A stretch of 64,000 nt of DNA from Kutzneria buriramensis (GTDB taxonomy: Bacteria > Actinomycetota > Actinomycetes > Mycobacteriales > Pseudonocardiaceae): assembly GCF_043575855.1 (NCBI RefSeq), contig NZ_CP144375.1, positions 6,448,001-6,512,000 of the forward strand. Reading direction: 5' to 3'. Below the pieces are notes generated by a model. It was not told the DNA's origin and made no database searches. It saw only the letters and a list, made by a program, of their open reading frames with translations. A program made the translations under genes and the position numbers. This document shows, one piece after another, positions 50,924-59,156 of the stretch (position 1 is the first letter of the stretch; each line of letters opens with the position of its first letter).

Positions 50924-52204
50924 ATGCGCAAGAAGATCCTCCAGGCCATCCTGCTGGCGGTCGCCGTCACCGGCCTCGCGCTGGGCGGGCCGCTGGTGTA
51001 CACGACGGTGCTGCTGGTCGAGAGCAACGTGCGGGCGTCGCTGAACGAGAACGCCGCGCGCGTCGCCGACCTGCTCGACGAGCAGTACGCGCAGAAGCAC
51101 ACGATCAAGGTCGACGACATCCGGATCGCGCTGCCGAAGACGTCGTACCTCAAGGTGACCGGTCCGGACGGCTCCGTCAGCCGCACCGGGACGCAGACCA
51201 CCGGCGACGTCGTGACCGCCACCGCCAACCTCGTGCCGTCGGGCTCCATCGAGCTGTCCATCCCCGCCGACCGCATGCGCCGCGACCAGCTCAGCGAGGG
51301 CGGGTTAGTGCTGCTGCTGCTCGTGCTGTCGGTCAGCATCGGCACCGTCGTCGCCACCCTCACCGCGCGGCGGCTCGCCGAGCCCCTTCAGCACGTCGCC
51401 GAGCGCGCCACCCGGCTCGGCGCCGGCGACTTCCGTCCGGACGCGCGCCGGCACGGCGTGCAGGAGCTCGACGCCCTCGCCGAGGCGCTCGACACGTCCG
51501 CCGCCGCGCTGGCCCAGCTCGTCACGCGGGAGCGGGAGCTCGTCGGCGACGTGTCCCACCAGCTGCGCAGCCGGCTCACCGCGCTTCAGCTCCGGCTCGA
51601 GGCGCTGGCCATGCATCCGGAGGAGGAGACCGCCGCCGAGGCGGGTGCCGCGTTGGAGCAGGCCGACCGGTTGGCTGAGGTGCTCGACGAGTTGCTCGCC
51701 GCCGCCCGGGCCGCCCGGGCGATGGGCGCCGAGCCGCTGGAGCTGGCCACCGAGCTGCCCGTCATCGTCGAGGAATGGCGGCAGCGGCTGCGGGCCGAGG
51801 GCCGGTTGCTGCGGATGAAGGTGCCCGACAGCCTCGTCGTACGGGCCACCCCCGCGCGGCTTCGGGAGGCCATCGGCGTGCTGCTCGACAACGCCCTCCA
51901 GCACGGCGACGGCACCGTCACCGTCGCTGCCCGCGTCAGCGAGGGCACCGCCGTCATCGAGGTCTCCGACGCCGGCCTCGGCGTGCCCGACGAGCTCGCC
52001 GGTCACATCTTCGAACGCGGCGTCTCCGGCCACGGCTCGACCGGCGTCGGCCTTGCCCTGGCCCGTGCCCTCGTCGACGCCGACGGCGGCCGCATGCAGC
52101 TCGCCACGGCCCGCCCCGCCACCTTCGTGATCTTCCTCCCCGTCCCCAAGTCCGACGACCTCCTCGCCGGCGTGGGCTGGCGCGCCGACCCCGGCCCCCG
52201 CTGA
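50924..52204 (+). CDS. Sensor histidine kinase
   Basis: 426 residues from ATG 50924. A membrane segment (ILLAVAVTGLALGGPLVYT), a sensor of about 95 residues, a second membrane segment (LVLLLLVLSVSIGTVVA), then HAMP, the H-box VGDVSHQLRSRLTALQLRL (acceptor His) and HATPase motifs LDNALQHGDG and DAGLGVPDE, GSTGVGLALA. The Leu of the second membrane segment (codon 128, 51305-51307) is TTA, rare in this genome and potentially subject to bldA-type control. The stop codon is followed directly by repeat copy D. Confidence 0.93.
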   Translation: MRKKILQAILLAVAVTGLALGGPLVYTTVLLVESNVRASLNENAARVADLLDEQYAQKHTIKVDDIRIALPKTSYLKVTGPDGSVSRTGTQTTGDVVTATANLVPSGSIELSIPADRMRRDQLSEGGLVLLLLVLSVSIGTVVATLTARRLAEPLQHVAERATRLGAGDFRPDARRHGVQELDALAEALDTSAAALAQLVTRERELVGDVSHQLRSRLTALQLRLEALAMHPEEETAAEAGAALEQADRLAEVLDELLAAARAARAMGAEPLELATELPVIVEEWRQRLRAEGRLLRMKVPDSLVVRATPARLREAIGVLLDNALQHGDGTVTVAARVSEGTAVIEVSDAGLGVPDELAGHIFERGVSGHGSTGVGLALARALVDADGGRMQLATARPATFVIFLPVPKSDDLLAGVGWRADPGPR

Positions 52205-52250
52205 CCCCCGCGAGTCGCGCTCTCACGCACACCGAATGTAGATCTGGGGC
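52205..52250 (+). repeat. Dispersed 46-bp repeat, copy D
   Basis: 41 of 46 identical to copy A, starting directly after the kinase stop as copy A does after amiA. Differences cluster at the 3' end. Confidence 0.85.
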
Positions 52251-52537
52251 ACATCGTGGGCGGCCTTGAGCGAATTGACCCGAAAGATGTTGTCGGACCG
52301 GACGTTCAGCCTCGTCCGGTGCCGGTGCCGGTGCCGGTGCCGGTGCCGCTGACCGCGTCATCGGCGCACGCCAGTGCCTGCCCAGCCGACCTGAGTTCCG
52401 CGTGACCCACCGGTTCGGCGCGACCGATCCGGTGTTGTGGGCGGGGGACATGGCGGCCGGCGCCGCGCGGGCGCACCGCCTCGGGCACCCCCGAACCCCC
52501 GCCGCCAACAACACCACCCGCCCGGGGAACGGTCGGC
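52251..52537. other. Intergenic region with a CCGGTG tandem repeat
   Basis: Convergent gap between the kinase and a GtrA gene. Five exact tandem copies of CCGGTG run from 52316 to 52345, followed by CCGCTG. The rest is GC-rich sequence in which I see no supportable gene; a short open frame near 52400-52549 shows no recognisable family. The hexamer run is long enough to vary by slippage. Confidence 0.6.
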
Positions 52538-53047
52538 TCAGTCCCTGACGAGCCGGGGCCGGGCGTTGGCGTCGGGGAAGACGAACTTCTTGAACGCCCA
52601 CCAGCGGAACGCCATGGCGAGCAGGGTGCCGACGATCTGGGCGCTGACGAAGTCGGCGACCTGGACGCCGAACGGGGTGAGGTGGTTGTGGTCGAGCAGC
52701 AGCACGTAGCGGGAGACCCACAGCGGCACCGAGTTGAGGGCCACGCCGACGCCGCTGACCAGGAAGAACAGCGCCGCCTCGTGGGGACGCTCGCGGCCGC
52801 CGCGGGTGCGGAAGGACCACTCCCGGTTCAGGATGTACGACACGATGGTGGCGATCAGGGTCGCGATGATCTTCGCGGTCACCGGGTGGGTGGCCAGGAA
52901 GGTGCTCTTGAGCACCAGGAAGATCGCCGTGTCGATGATGAAGCAGGTACCGCCGACTACGGCGAACTTCACCAGCTCGCGGTGCTTGAGCGCGTACGAC
53001 CGGAAGGGCTCCGGCACGCGCCTGATGAGGGTCTCGCCTACGGACAC
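52538..53047 (-). CDS. GtrA-family membrane protein 1
   Basis: 169 residues, four membrane segments. GtrA-like signature LVKFAVVGGTCFIIDTAIF near the start, then TAKIIATLIATIVSYILNREW and an ALFFLVSGVGVALN segment. Family members are thought to assist transfer of polyprenyl-linked sugars or envelope glycans across the membrane. GTG 53045-53047 is 7 bases from TACACT (53055-53060, minus strand). It is a paralogue of the next gene upstream; one GtrA-like gene (Rv3277) lies at this place in M. tuberculosis. Confidence 0.85.
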   Translation of the reverse strand: MSVGETLIRRVPEPFRSYALKHRELVKFAVVGGTCFIIDTAIFLVLKSTFLATHPVTAKIIATLIATIVSYILNREWSFRTRGGRERPHEAALFFLVSGVGVALNSVPLWVSRYVLLLDHNHLTPFGVQVADFVSAQIVGTLLAMAFRWWAFKKFVFPDANARPRLVRD

Positions 53048-53093
53048 TCCGCCGAGTGTAGGGACGAAAACCGCAGGTGTCCGCCCGAGTGGC

Positions 53094-53663
53094 TCAGGCG
53101 ACCTGCTCCGACTGCCCCTCGCCGTCGGTCGGCACGGCCCGCAGGTGGGCCACGCTGCTGCCGCGCTCGGGGCGCACGTCGGCGGCCGGGAACACGAACT
53201 TCTTGAGCGCCCACCAGCGGAAGACCATGGCGATCAGGGTGCCGATGATGGACCCGAAGAAGAAGTCGGACAGTTCCTGCACGGGCAGGCTGACGGCCGG
53301 CGTCTGGAGCCCGAACACGTAGCGCGAGACGAGCGTGGGCAGCAGGTTGATGGCCACACAGATGGCGCTGACCAGGAAGAACAGCGCCGCCTCGTGGTGT
53401 CCCTCACGGCCGCCCCTGGTCTGGAACGACCACTCGCGGCTGAGCACGTACGAGACGATGGTCGCGACCACGATGCCGATCGCCTGGGCGGTGATCGGCT
53501 TGGTGTCCAGCACGGTCAGCTTGAGGCCGTACCAGACGACGTTCGTGATCACGAAGGTCGTGCCGCCGACGACTGCGAAGCGCACCATCTCGCGGTGCTT
53601 GATGATCAACGCGCGCAGAGGCGCCGGAATGCATTTGAACGCGAAATGCACGAGGGACGACAC
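53094..53663 (-). CDS. GtrA-family membrane protein 2
   Basis: 189 residues with the same layout (MVRFAVVGGTTFVITNVVW, then TAQAIGIVVATIVSYVLSREW, and ALFFLVSAICVAIN). The C-terminal extension after KKFVFPAADVRPERG is longer. GTG 53661-53663 is 6 bases from TAGACT (53670-53675, minus strand). A 46-base gap separates it from paralogue 1, and each has its own promoter-like element. Likely a tandem duplication. Confidence 0.85.
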   Translation of the reverse strand: MSSLVHFAFKCIPAPLRALIIKHREMVRFAVVGGTTFVITNVVWYGLKLTVLDTKPITAQAIGIVVATIVSYVLSREWSFQTRGGREGHHEAALFFLVSAICVAINLLPTLVSRYVFGLQTPAVSLPVQELSDFFFGSIIGTLIAMVFRWWALKKFVFPAADVRPERGSSVAHLRAVPTDGEGQSEQVA

Positions 53664-53754
53664 TCAGGCAGTCTACGAACCCCCTGCGGAGCCGGTTCAC
53701 GGGGTCACCCTGAGTGCCCGATTGAGGCTGTTTGGGGCACCTGTCGACACCCTG

Positions 53755-55959
53755 TCAGCAGTAGGGCCACCTCGGGTTGAGCAGCGGTAAGCACAGGCCC
53801 GGATCGCTGCGCGGAGGCGGCGGCGTCGTGGAATCGGTGGTCGTGGTGGTCGGCGGCGGGGTCGTCGTGGTGGTCGTCGGAGGCGGCGCGGGTGTGGTCG
53901 TCTTCGACGGCGGCTGCATGGTGGTGGACGTGGGCGGCGTCGTCTTCGCCGGCGGGACCGTCGGCTTGGTGGTCGACCCAGGCGTCGTCGTCGATGGGAT
54001 CGTCGGCAGCGCGGAGGACGGCGGCGTCACCGGCACCGCGGGCAGCGGTAGCGGCGGCTCGCCGCCCGCCGGGTCGCAGTCGACGGGCACGTCGATCACC
54101 TTGTGCGCGGTGCCCAGCGAGGCGGCGATCTCGACGCTGTCGCCACGGTGGTGCCAACGGAACACCCACACGCTGAACCGCGTGGTCTGCCCGCGCGCGA
54201 GGTCGAACTTGCAGTTGATCTGCTCGCCGTCCTGATGGCACGGGGCGAGCGTGAACAACCAGCCGTCACGCGGCGCGTTCGCCGTCACGGTGGCGACGCC
54301 GTCGTGTGTGCTGAGGTTCGTCACGGCCACGTCGACGCGTGGCAGCCAGAAGTCGTGCTGCCACACCGTCGCCGTCAGGTCGAGGTCGTCGAGCTGCTGC
54401 ACCTGCACGTCGACGCTGCCGAGCTGGATGGCCATGCCGCCGTCGGCCATCACCGTGCCGGTGATCTGGCCGCCGGTCGCGTCGAACCCGGCCACCAGCT
54501 CGAATCGGAACGTCACGGACTCGCCCGGGGCCAGCCCGACACCGGTGGTGCAGCTGATGGTGCCGGTGCCGCCGGTGCAGCTGATGGTCTGGTTGGCGAG
54601 CAGCGCCCTCGCCGCGAACGACTGCGTGCCGCCCTGGGTGGCGGTGACGCCGTTGGGCAGGTTCAGCTTCGCGGTGACGGGGTCGGACGGCCCGTTGCCG
54701 TTGTTGGTGACGGTCACCGGCAGCTCCTGCGCCGGCCCACCCGGCACGAGGCTGATCGGCTGCCCCGGCACGGACGGCACGAGGTCCGCCTTCGGCGTGG
54801 GAGTTGTCGTCGTGGGCGGTGGTGGCGGCGGTGCCTGTGTGGCGGGGCTGCTCGGCACCGTCGTCGTGGTGGTCGGCGGCGGAGGAGGCGGTGGCGGCTG
54901 CGTGGGACTGTGAGTGGGCGGTGGCACCACCGGCGGCGCGGTTGTCGCCGGCGGAGGCGGTGGCGGCGCGGCGTTGGCGACGATGGGCTTGCTCTGCCCT
55001 GACGTCAGCGCGAGGACGACTACCGCCGCGAGGGCGGCGGCGGATGCGCCGACACCGATCATCTGACGCGGCACGGAGCTCGCGGCGCCGGCCGCACCGG
55101 CAGCTGCGCCACCAGCGGTGCCGGCGGCGACCACGGTCGCGGCCTTCGCCGTCGTAGCGCCGATGGTGGCGAGGTAGCCGGCGGTGCCGATGCCCAGCAC
55201 CAGCGGCGCGACGATCGCCCGCAGCGCGCCGTTGACGTCGGCGAGCTCGGCGGCGAGCGCGCGGCACCGTTCGCACTCGTCCAGGTGGGTCTCGACCTGG
55301 GCGGTCTCCCGCTTCGACAGGCCGCCACGGGTCCACGCGCCGAGGCGATCGACGGTCGCGCGGCACCGGTCGGCTGTGCTCTCCGCGAGATGCACCTGGA
55401 GGTACGCCTGCCGCAGGCCCTCGCGCGCTCGGTATGCCAGCGCAGACACGCCGTTGGCGGTCAGTCCCAGGATCGGTGCGACGTCTGCGGGGGACATGCC
55501 CTCGATCTCGGTGTGCCACAGCACGGCCTGCCAGCGCTCCGGCAGCCGCGCGAACGCCTTCGCGGCGAGCGAGCGCTCCAGCCCGGAGACGGCGGTGTCG
55601 CTGAACTGCACGCTGATGGCCTCGGGGGACGCCACCGTCGTGACGTCCTCGGCGAGCTCCAGCTTGCGGTCGCGGCGCGTCTTGTCATACGCGGTGTGAC
55701 GGAGTGCGGTGAGGAGGTAGGCGCGGAACGCGGAGTCGGGGCCGCGGCCGTCGCGCAGCGTGTCCAGGACCTTGGCGAACGCCTCGGCGACCAGGTCGTC
55801 GGCCTCGGCGGTGGACCGCGTCAGCTGGCGGGCGAGGTTGTACGCCGCGCCGACGTGACGTTCGTACAGCGAGCCGTACGCCGCGGTGTCGCCCGCGCGG
55901 ACCGATTCGATGAGCTCTGTGTCGCTGGGACCAGGCACTTCAAGAGGAGCTGTCGCCAA
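53755..55959 (-). CDS. ECF sigma factor fused to zinc finger, membrane segment and extracellular domain
   Basis: 734 residues from TTG 55957-55959, with GGAG and AGGGG sequences upstream. Region sigma-2 (about 14-80, TAEADDLVAEAFAKVLDTL), sigma-4 (about 130-195, LPERWQAVLWHTEIEGMSPA), then an anti-sigma-type zinc site HLDECERC (near 225), hydrophobic stretches (one clear helix near 310) and Pro/Thr-rich linkers around beta-rich DUF11/CARDB-like domains (about 415-640). The end is GLCLPLLNPRWPYC. It reads as a membrane-tethered sigma factor with its own anti-sigma part and an outside sensor. ECF groups with such C-terminal extensions are known, but this exact order is unusual. Confidence 0.87.
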   Translation of the reverse strand: MATAPLEVPGPSDTELIESVRAGDTAAYGSLYERHVGAAYNLARQLTRSTAEADDLVAEAFAKVLDTLRDGRGPDSAFRAYLLTALRHTAYDKTRRDRKLELAEDVTTVASPEAISVQFSDTAVSGLERSLAAKAFARLPERWQAVLWHTEIEGMSPADVAPILGLTANGVSALAYRAREGLRQAYLQVHLAESTADRCRATVDRLGAWTRGGLSKRETAQVETHLDECERCRALAAELADVNGALRAIVAPLVLGIGTAGYLATIGATTAKAATVVAAGTAGGAAAGAAGAASSVPRQMIGVGASAAALAAVVVLALTSGQSKPIVANAAPPPPPPATTAPPVVPPPTHSPTQPPPPPPPPTTTTTVPSSPATQAPPPPPPTTTTPTPKADLVPSVPGQPISLVPGGPAQELPVTVTNNGNGPSDPVTAKLNLPNGVTATQGGTQSFAARALLANQTISCTGGTGTISCTTGVGLAPGESVTFRFELVAGFDATGGQITGTVMADGGMAIQLGSVDVQVQQLDDLDLTATVWQHDFWLPRVDVAVTNLSTHDGVATVTANAPRDGWLFTLAPCHQDGEQINCKFDLARGQTTRFSVWVFRWHHRGDSVEIAASLGTAHKVIDVPVDCDPAGGEPPLPLPAVPVTPPSSALPTIPSTTTPGSTTKPTVPPAKTTPPTSTTMQPPSKTTTPAPPPTTTTTTPPPTTTTTDSTTPPPPRSDPGLCLPLLNPRWPYC

Positions 55960-56012
55960 CGGTCCCCTCTCCTCCCTCTCGAGCGGACACAGTGTGACGG
56001 AAACGCGTGCCC

Positions 56013-56035
56013 GACGTCACGCCGGCAACCAGTTC
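56013..56035 (-). promoter_or_regulatory. Candidate ECF-type promoter of the fused sigma gene
   Basis: On the minus strand, GAAC (56032-56035) and CGTC (56013-56016) are 15 bases apart, a spacing and sequence close to the GGAAC/CGTC pattern of many ECF promoters. It lies 53 bases before the TTG start. Autoregulation is a guess from this match. Confidence 0.35.
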
Positions 56036-56083
56036 GGGTGAGGGGAACCGCGTCATACCCGTGTTCGCTCGCCGTCACTTCTT

Positions 56084-56102
56084 CGGGTCGACAGTCGACC
56101 CG
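56084..56102. promoter_or_regulatory. Perfect 19-bp palindrome between divergent sigma and GGDEF-like genes
   Basis: CGGGTCGAC-A-GTCGACCCG (9+1+9) is symmetric throughout. It lies 25 bases before the GGDEF-like GTG and about 125 bases from the sigma start. The length and symmetry suggest a dimeric regulator site. Confidence 0.6.
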
Positions 56103-56127
56103 TCCGGAGTAGAGAGGAGCGCGGCGA

Positions 56128-56928
56128 GTGGTTGCGCGCAATGCTGCCTCGTCACTGATCGGCCGAGACGATCACCGTGACGCGCTGTGCACACTGCGGG
56201 CCCGGTGGCGCTCCGCGAGCCTGGCGTCCGGGTGGCCCTTCCCCAGCGACTGGGCGTTGGCCGAGGTCGACGAGGTGTGCGCGGCGGTGGTGACCGGGGC
56301 CGACCTGGCCGAGGTGGTGCCGGCACTGGGCCGGGCGCGGGCGGCCGCCGGCGCCGGGCTGGACGAGACGCTGCTGGACCTCGCCGCGCTGCACGCCGTG
56401 CTGACCTCCCGGGAGACGCTGGTCTCCGCCGACCCCGACGCGCTCCCCTCCAAGCTGCTGCGATCCGCGGCGCTCGGCTGGGCCGACGCGGCCGCCGACC
56501 AGCTCGGCACGCGCGAGGCCGTCGACGCCATGACGGGCATGACCACCACCTGCTACCTGCGCACCCGGCTGGGTGAGGTGTACCGCGACGGCGCCGCCGA
56601 CGACCACGTGCTGATCCTGGTCGGGCTGGACCTGTCGGCGGTCGAGGGCTGGACCCGCTCGGTGGCGATGGTGCTGGTCGCGCAGGTGCTGCGCGAGGTG
56701 TTCCCGGGCGGGGAGACGGTGTCGCTGGTCGGCCCGTCGGTGGCCGGTGTGCTGGCCCGCCGCGACGGCCGGACGAGCACCCGGCTGGCCAGGGTCCGCT
56801 GGTTACTGGCCCGGCGGCTGACCGTGGACCCGCACCTGCACGACGTCGGCGCCCCCAGCGTGTGGCCGGAGCTGCTGCCCGAGTGCCACCTGGAGGCCTG
56901 CGAGCTGCTCGCCCACCTGGGCGGCTGA
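56128..56928 (+). CDS. Degenerate GGDEF-like protein
   Basis: 266 residues from GTG 56128 behind GAGGAG. The C-terminal half resembles a diguanylate cyclase domain: DAMTGMTTTCYLRTRLGEVY aligns with the DxLTGLxNR start and VLILVGLDLSAVEG with the first metal-binding strand, but no GGDEF signature is visible at the expected place (TVSLVGPSVAGVLA). It is therefore unlikely to make cyclic di-GMP; it may bind a nucleotide or partner. A TTA codon occurs at 56803-56805. No function assigned. Confidence 0.6.
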   Translation: MVARNAASSLIGRDDHRDALCTLRARWRSASLASGWPFPSDWALAEVDEVCAAVVTGADLAEVVPALGRARAAAGAGLDETLLDLAALHAVLTSRETLVSADPDALPSKLLRSAALGWADAAADQLGTREAVDAMTGMTTTCYLRTRLGEVYRDGAADDHVLILVGLDLSAVEGWTRSVAMVLVAQVLREVFPGGETVSLVGPSVAGVLARRDGRTSTRLARVRWLLARRLTVDPHLHDVGAPSVWPELLPECHLEACELLAHLGG

Positions 56929-57037
56929 GAACCCCCGCGCGGCCGGGCGTCTGATCCCTGTCACGGCCGGCTGCGTGGCCCTGTCCCCGACATCCCCTCG
57001 CGCCGTGTGGGGCTCGACCAAGTGTGACGCTGTGCTA

Positions 57038-57057
57038 GTGTCTTAGTCTAGTGACAC
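57038..57057 (+). promoter_or_regulatory. Operator/promoter of the GntR-ABC operon
   Basis: GTGTC (57038-57042) and GACAC (57053-57057) form an inverted repeat with a 10-base centre that contains TAGTCT, a good -10 element (57044-57049). The placement over the promoter fits autorepression by the YtrA-type GntR protein encoded next. Confidence 0.55.
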
Positions 57058-57082
57058 AATTCGGTGCGAGGGGATGTCGTAC

Positions 57083-57463
57083 GTGGTCGAGTTCCGGGTG
57101 GACCGCGGCAGCGGTATGCCGGCGTATCTCCAGCTCGCCCAGCAGGTCCGCGAGGCCCTGCGGCTGGGCTGGCTGACGCCGGGCGACAAGCTGCCGACCG
57201 TCCGCGAGGTGGTCGCCACCAGCGGCGTCAACCCGAACACGGTGCTCAAGGCCTACCGCGAGCTGGAGTTCGCCGGCCTCGTCGAGGCCAGGCAGGGCGC
57301 CGGCACGTTCGTGAAGGCCGCGCTGGGCACCGCCGACCGCAAGGACCTCGCCCGGCTCTACGACGAGCTGGTCGAGTGGCTCGCGCGGGCCCGGAAGTCC
57401 GGGCTGGAGGACGAGGACGTGGTCGCTCTCCTGCGCACCGCCCTTGAAGGGGAGAGGGAATGA
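57083..57463 (+). CDS. GntR-family (YtrA-type) regulator
   Basis: 126 residues from GTG 57083 (VVEFRVDRGSGMPAYLQLAQ); ATG 57074 is an alternative but sits on the GAGGGG ribosome site. The winged helix is KLPTVREVVATSGVNPNTVLKAY (shown as VREVVATSGVNPNTVLKAY), and the short effector region fits the YtrA subfamily that represses ABC exporters. Its TGA overlaps the ATG of the ATPase (ATGA). Confidence 0.9.
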   Translation: MVEFRVDRGSGMPAYLQLAQQVREALRLGWLTPGDKLPTVREVVATSGVNPNTVLKAYRELEFAGLVEARQGAGTFVKAALGTADRKDLARLYDELVEWLARARKSGLEDEDVVALLRTALEGERE

Positions 57464-58299
57464 CTGAGGGGATCGCGCTGGCCGTGGAGGGCCTCGGCAA
57501 GCGCTACCGGCGCAAGGTCGCGCTGCGGGACTGCTCGTTCGAGCTGCCCGCCGGCCGGGTGTCCGCACTGGTCGGGATGAACGGCGCCGGCAAGACCACG
57601 CTGCTCAGCGTGCTCGCCGGCCTGCTGCCGCCGACCGAGGGGAGAGTGCGGCTGCCGGCCGGCGAGCGTCGGATCGCCTTCGTCGCCCAGGAGAAGCCGC
57701 TGTACCGGCACTTCAGCGTGCGGGACATGCTGCGGCTGGGGTCCAAGCTGAACACGGTGTGGGACCAGCAGCGCGCCCTGGACTGGCTGGCCCGCTTCGA
57801 CGTCCCGTTGGACCGGCCGTGCGGCAAGCTGTCCGGCGGCCAACAGGCGCAGGTGTCCTTCGCGGTGGCGATCGGCTCGCGGCCTTCGGTGCTGCTGCTG
57901 GACGAACCGCTGTCCAATTTGGACCCCCTGGCCCGGCGCGAGGTCGTCAAGGAGCTGCTGTCGGCCGTCGTGGACACCGACATGACCGTGCTGATGTCGA
58001 CGCACGTGGTGGCCGAGCTCAGCGGGGTCGCCGACCACCTGCTGCTGCTCGGCGACGGCGAGCTGGTGCTGTCCGGGGACGTGGACGACCTGCTGGCCGC
58101 GCACCGCAACTACGCCGGCCCGCGCTCGGAGCGGCCGCCGGTGCCCGGCGAGGTGCTGGTGGCCAGCCATGTCGGCGGCCAGTCGACGTTCCTGATGGAG
58201 AGCTTCGAGCCGGTGGCCGCGCCGTGGACCGCGCGGCCGGTCACGCTGGAGGACCTCGTGCTGGCCAGGCTGGAGAACGCGCGGGCGGTGGCCGCGTGA
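57460..58299 (+). CDS. ABC transporter ATP-binding protein
   Basis: 279 residues. Walker A GMNGAGKTT, signature LSGGQQAQV, Walker B VLLLDEPLSNLDP and the H-loop THVV are intact. Coupled at both ends (ATGA before, GTGA after). Powers the two permeases that follow. The YtrA-type operon arrangement suggests export of an antimicrobial or cell-envelope stress response; substrate unknown. Confidence 0.93.
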   Translation: MTEGIALAVEGLGKRYRRKVALRDCSFELPAGRVSALVGMNGAGKTTLLSVLAGLLPPTEGRVRLPAGERRIAFVAQEKPLYRHFSVRDMLRLGSKLNTVWDQQRALDWLARFDVPLDRPCGKLSGGQQAQVSFAVAIGSRPSVLLLDEPLSNLDPLARREVVKELLSAVVDTDMTVLMSTHVVAELSGVADHLLLLGDGELVLSGDVDDLLAAHRNYAGPRSERPPVPGEVLVASHVGGQSTFLMESFEPVAAPWTARPVTLEDLVLARLENARAVAA

Positions 58300-59156
58300 G
58301 CTGGCTGACCTGGCGCCTGCAACGCAGCACGATCATCGCCGCCGTGGCGCTGATCGCGGTGTTCGCGGTGGTGGTGCCGAACCTGGACCTGAGCAGCCAC
58401 CTCGATTCCCGAGCCGCCAACGGGCTGTTCGTCCTCGGGCCGCCGGCGTTCGCCACGGTGGTCGCGGTCTTCTGGGGCGCGCCCCTGGTCGCACGCGAAT
58501 ATGAGCACAACACGTACAAGCTGGTGTGGTCGCGCGACCGGTCGGCGACGCGCTGGCTCGCGGTCCGGGTCGGGCAGCTGCTGGCGCCGCTGGTGGTGCT
58601 GACGATCGCCGTGAATCTGATCACGCGTGTGTTGTACGACCGGATCGTGGCCGCCTCGCAGTATCCGCCCAGCGACGTGACCCCGTACGACCTGTGGCCG
58701 CCGCTCCAGCTGACGATGGTGCTCGCGGCCTTCGGCCTCGGCATCCTCGCCGGCATGGTGGCGCGCAGTTCCGTGCCGGCCATGGGAATCACGCTCGTCG
58801 TCTACGCGGCGTTGCGGATCGGTCTCGGGATGTTCGCGCGGCCATACCTGCTGCCGCCGTTGCGCTACATCGGCGAAGGGCCGCCGGACGGCTCGATGCC
58901 GGTCGGTTTCGGCTACCTGGACGGCGCGGGCCACGAACTGTCCAAATCGGACGCTGTCACCCAGTGTGCGGCGACCAGTCCGACCGGCGTGCAGAAGTGC
59001 ATGGGCAGCAACCAGATCGTGCGGCAGTACGTCGACGCCCAGCCGCCCGATCGGATCCAGGACCTGCAACTGATCGAGTTCGGCATCTACGCGGCGATCG
59101 CCGCCGTGACGCTCGCCGCCGCCTGGTTGGTGCTGCGCCGAAGGATGGTGGCCTGA
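58296..59156 (+). CDS. ABC transporter permease 1
   Basis: 286 residues from GTG 58296 (GTGA overlap). Six hydrophobic segments; the N-terminal SWLTWRLQRSTI and the WGAPLVAREYEHNTYKLVWS loop are shared with permease 2. Cysteines (QCAAT, KCMG) lie in a large extracellular loop. It pairs with permease 2 to form the membrane channel. Confidence 0.85.
   Translation: MSWLTWRLQRSTIIAAVALIAVFAVVVPNLDLSSHLDSRAANGLFVLGPPAFATVVAVFWGAPLVAREYEHNTYKLVWSRDRSATRWLAVRVGQLLAPLVVLTIAVNLITRVLYDRIVAASQYPPSDVTPYDLWPPLQLTMVLAAFGLGILAGMVARSSVPAMGITLVVYAALRIGLGMFARPYLLPPLRYIGEGPPDGSMPVGFGYLDGAGHELSKSDAVTQCAATSPTGVQKCMGSNQIVRQYVDAQPPDRIQDLQLIEFGIYAAIAAVTLAAAWLVLRRRMVA

Noticed and set aside
52387..52549. Short plus-strand frame (about 50 residues) in the gap after the kinase
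   Set aside because: No start signal or recognisable motif, and it runs into the GtrA gene end.
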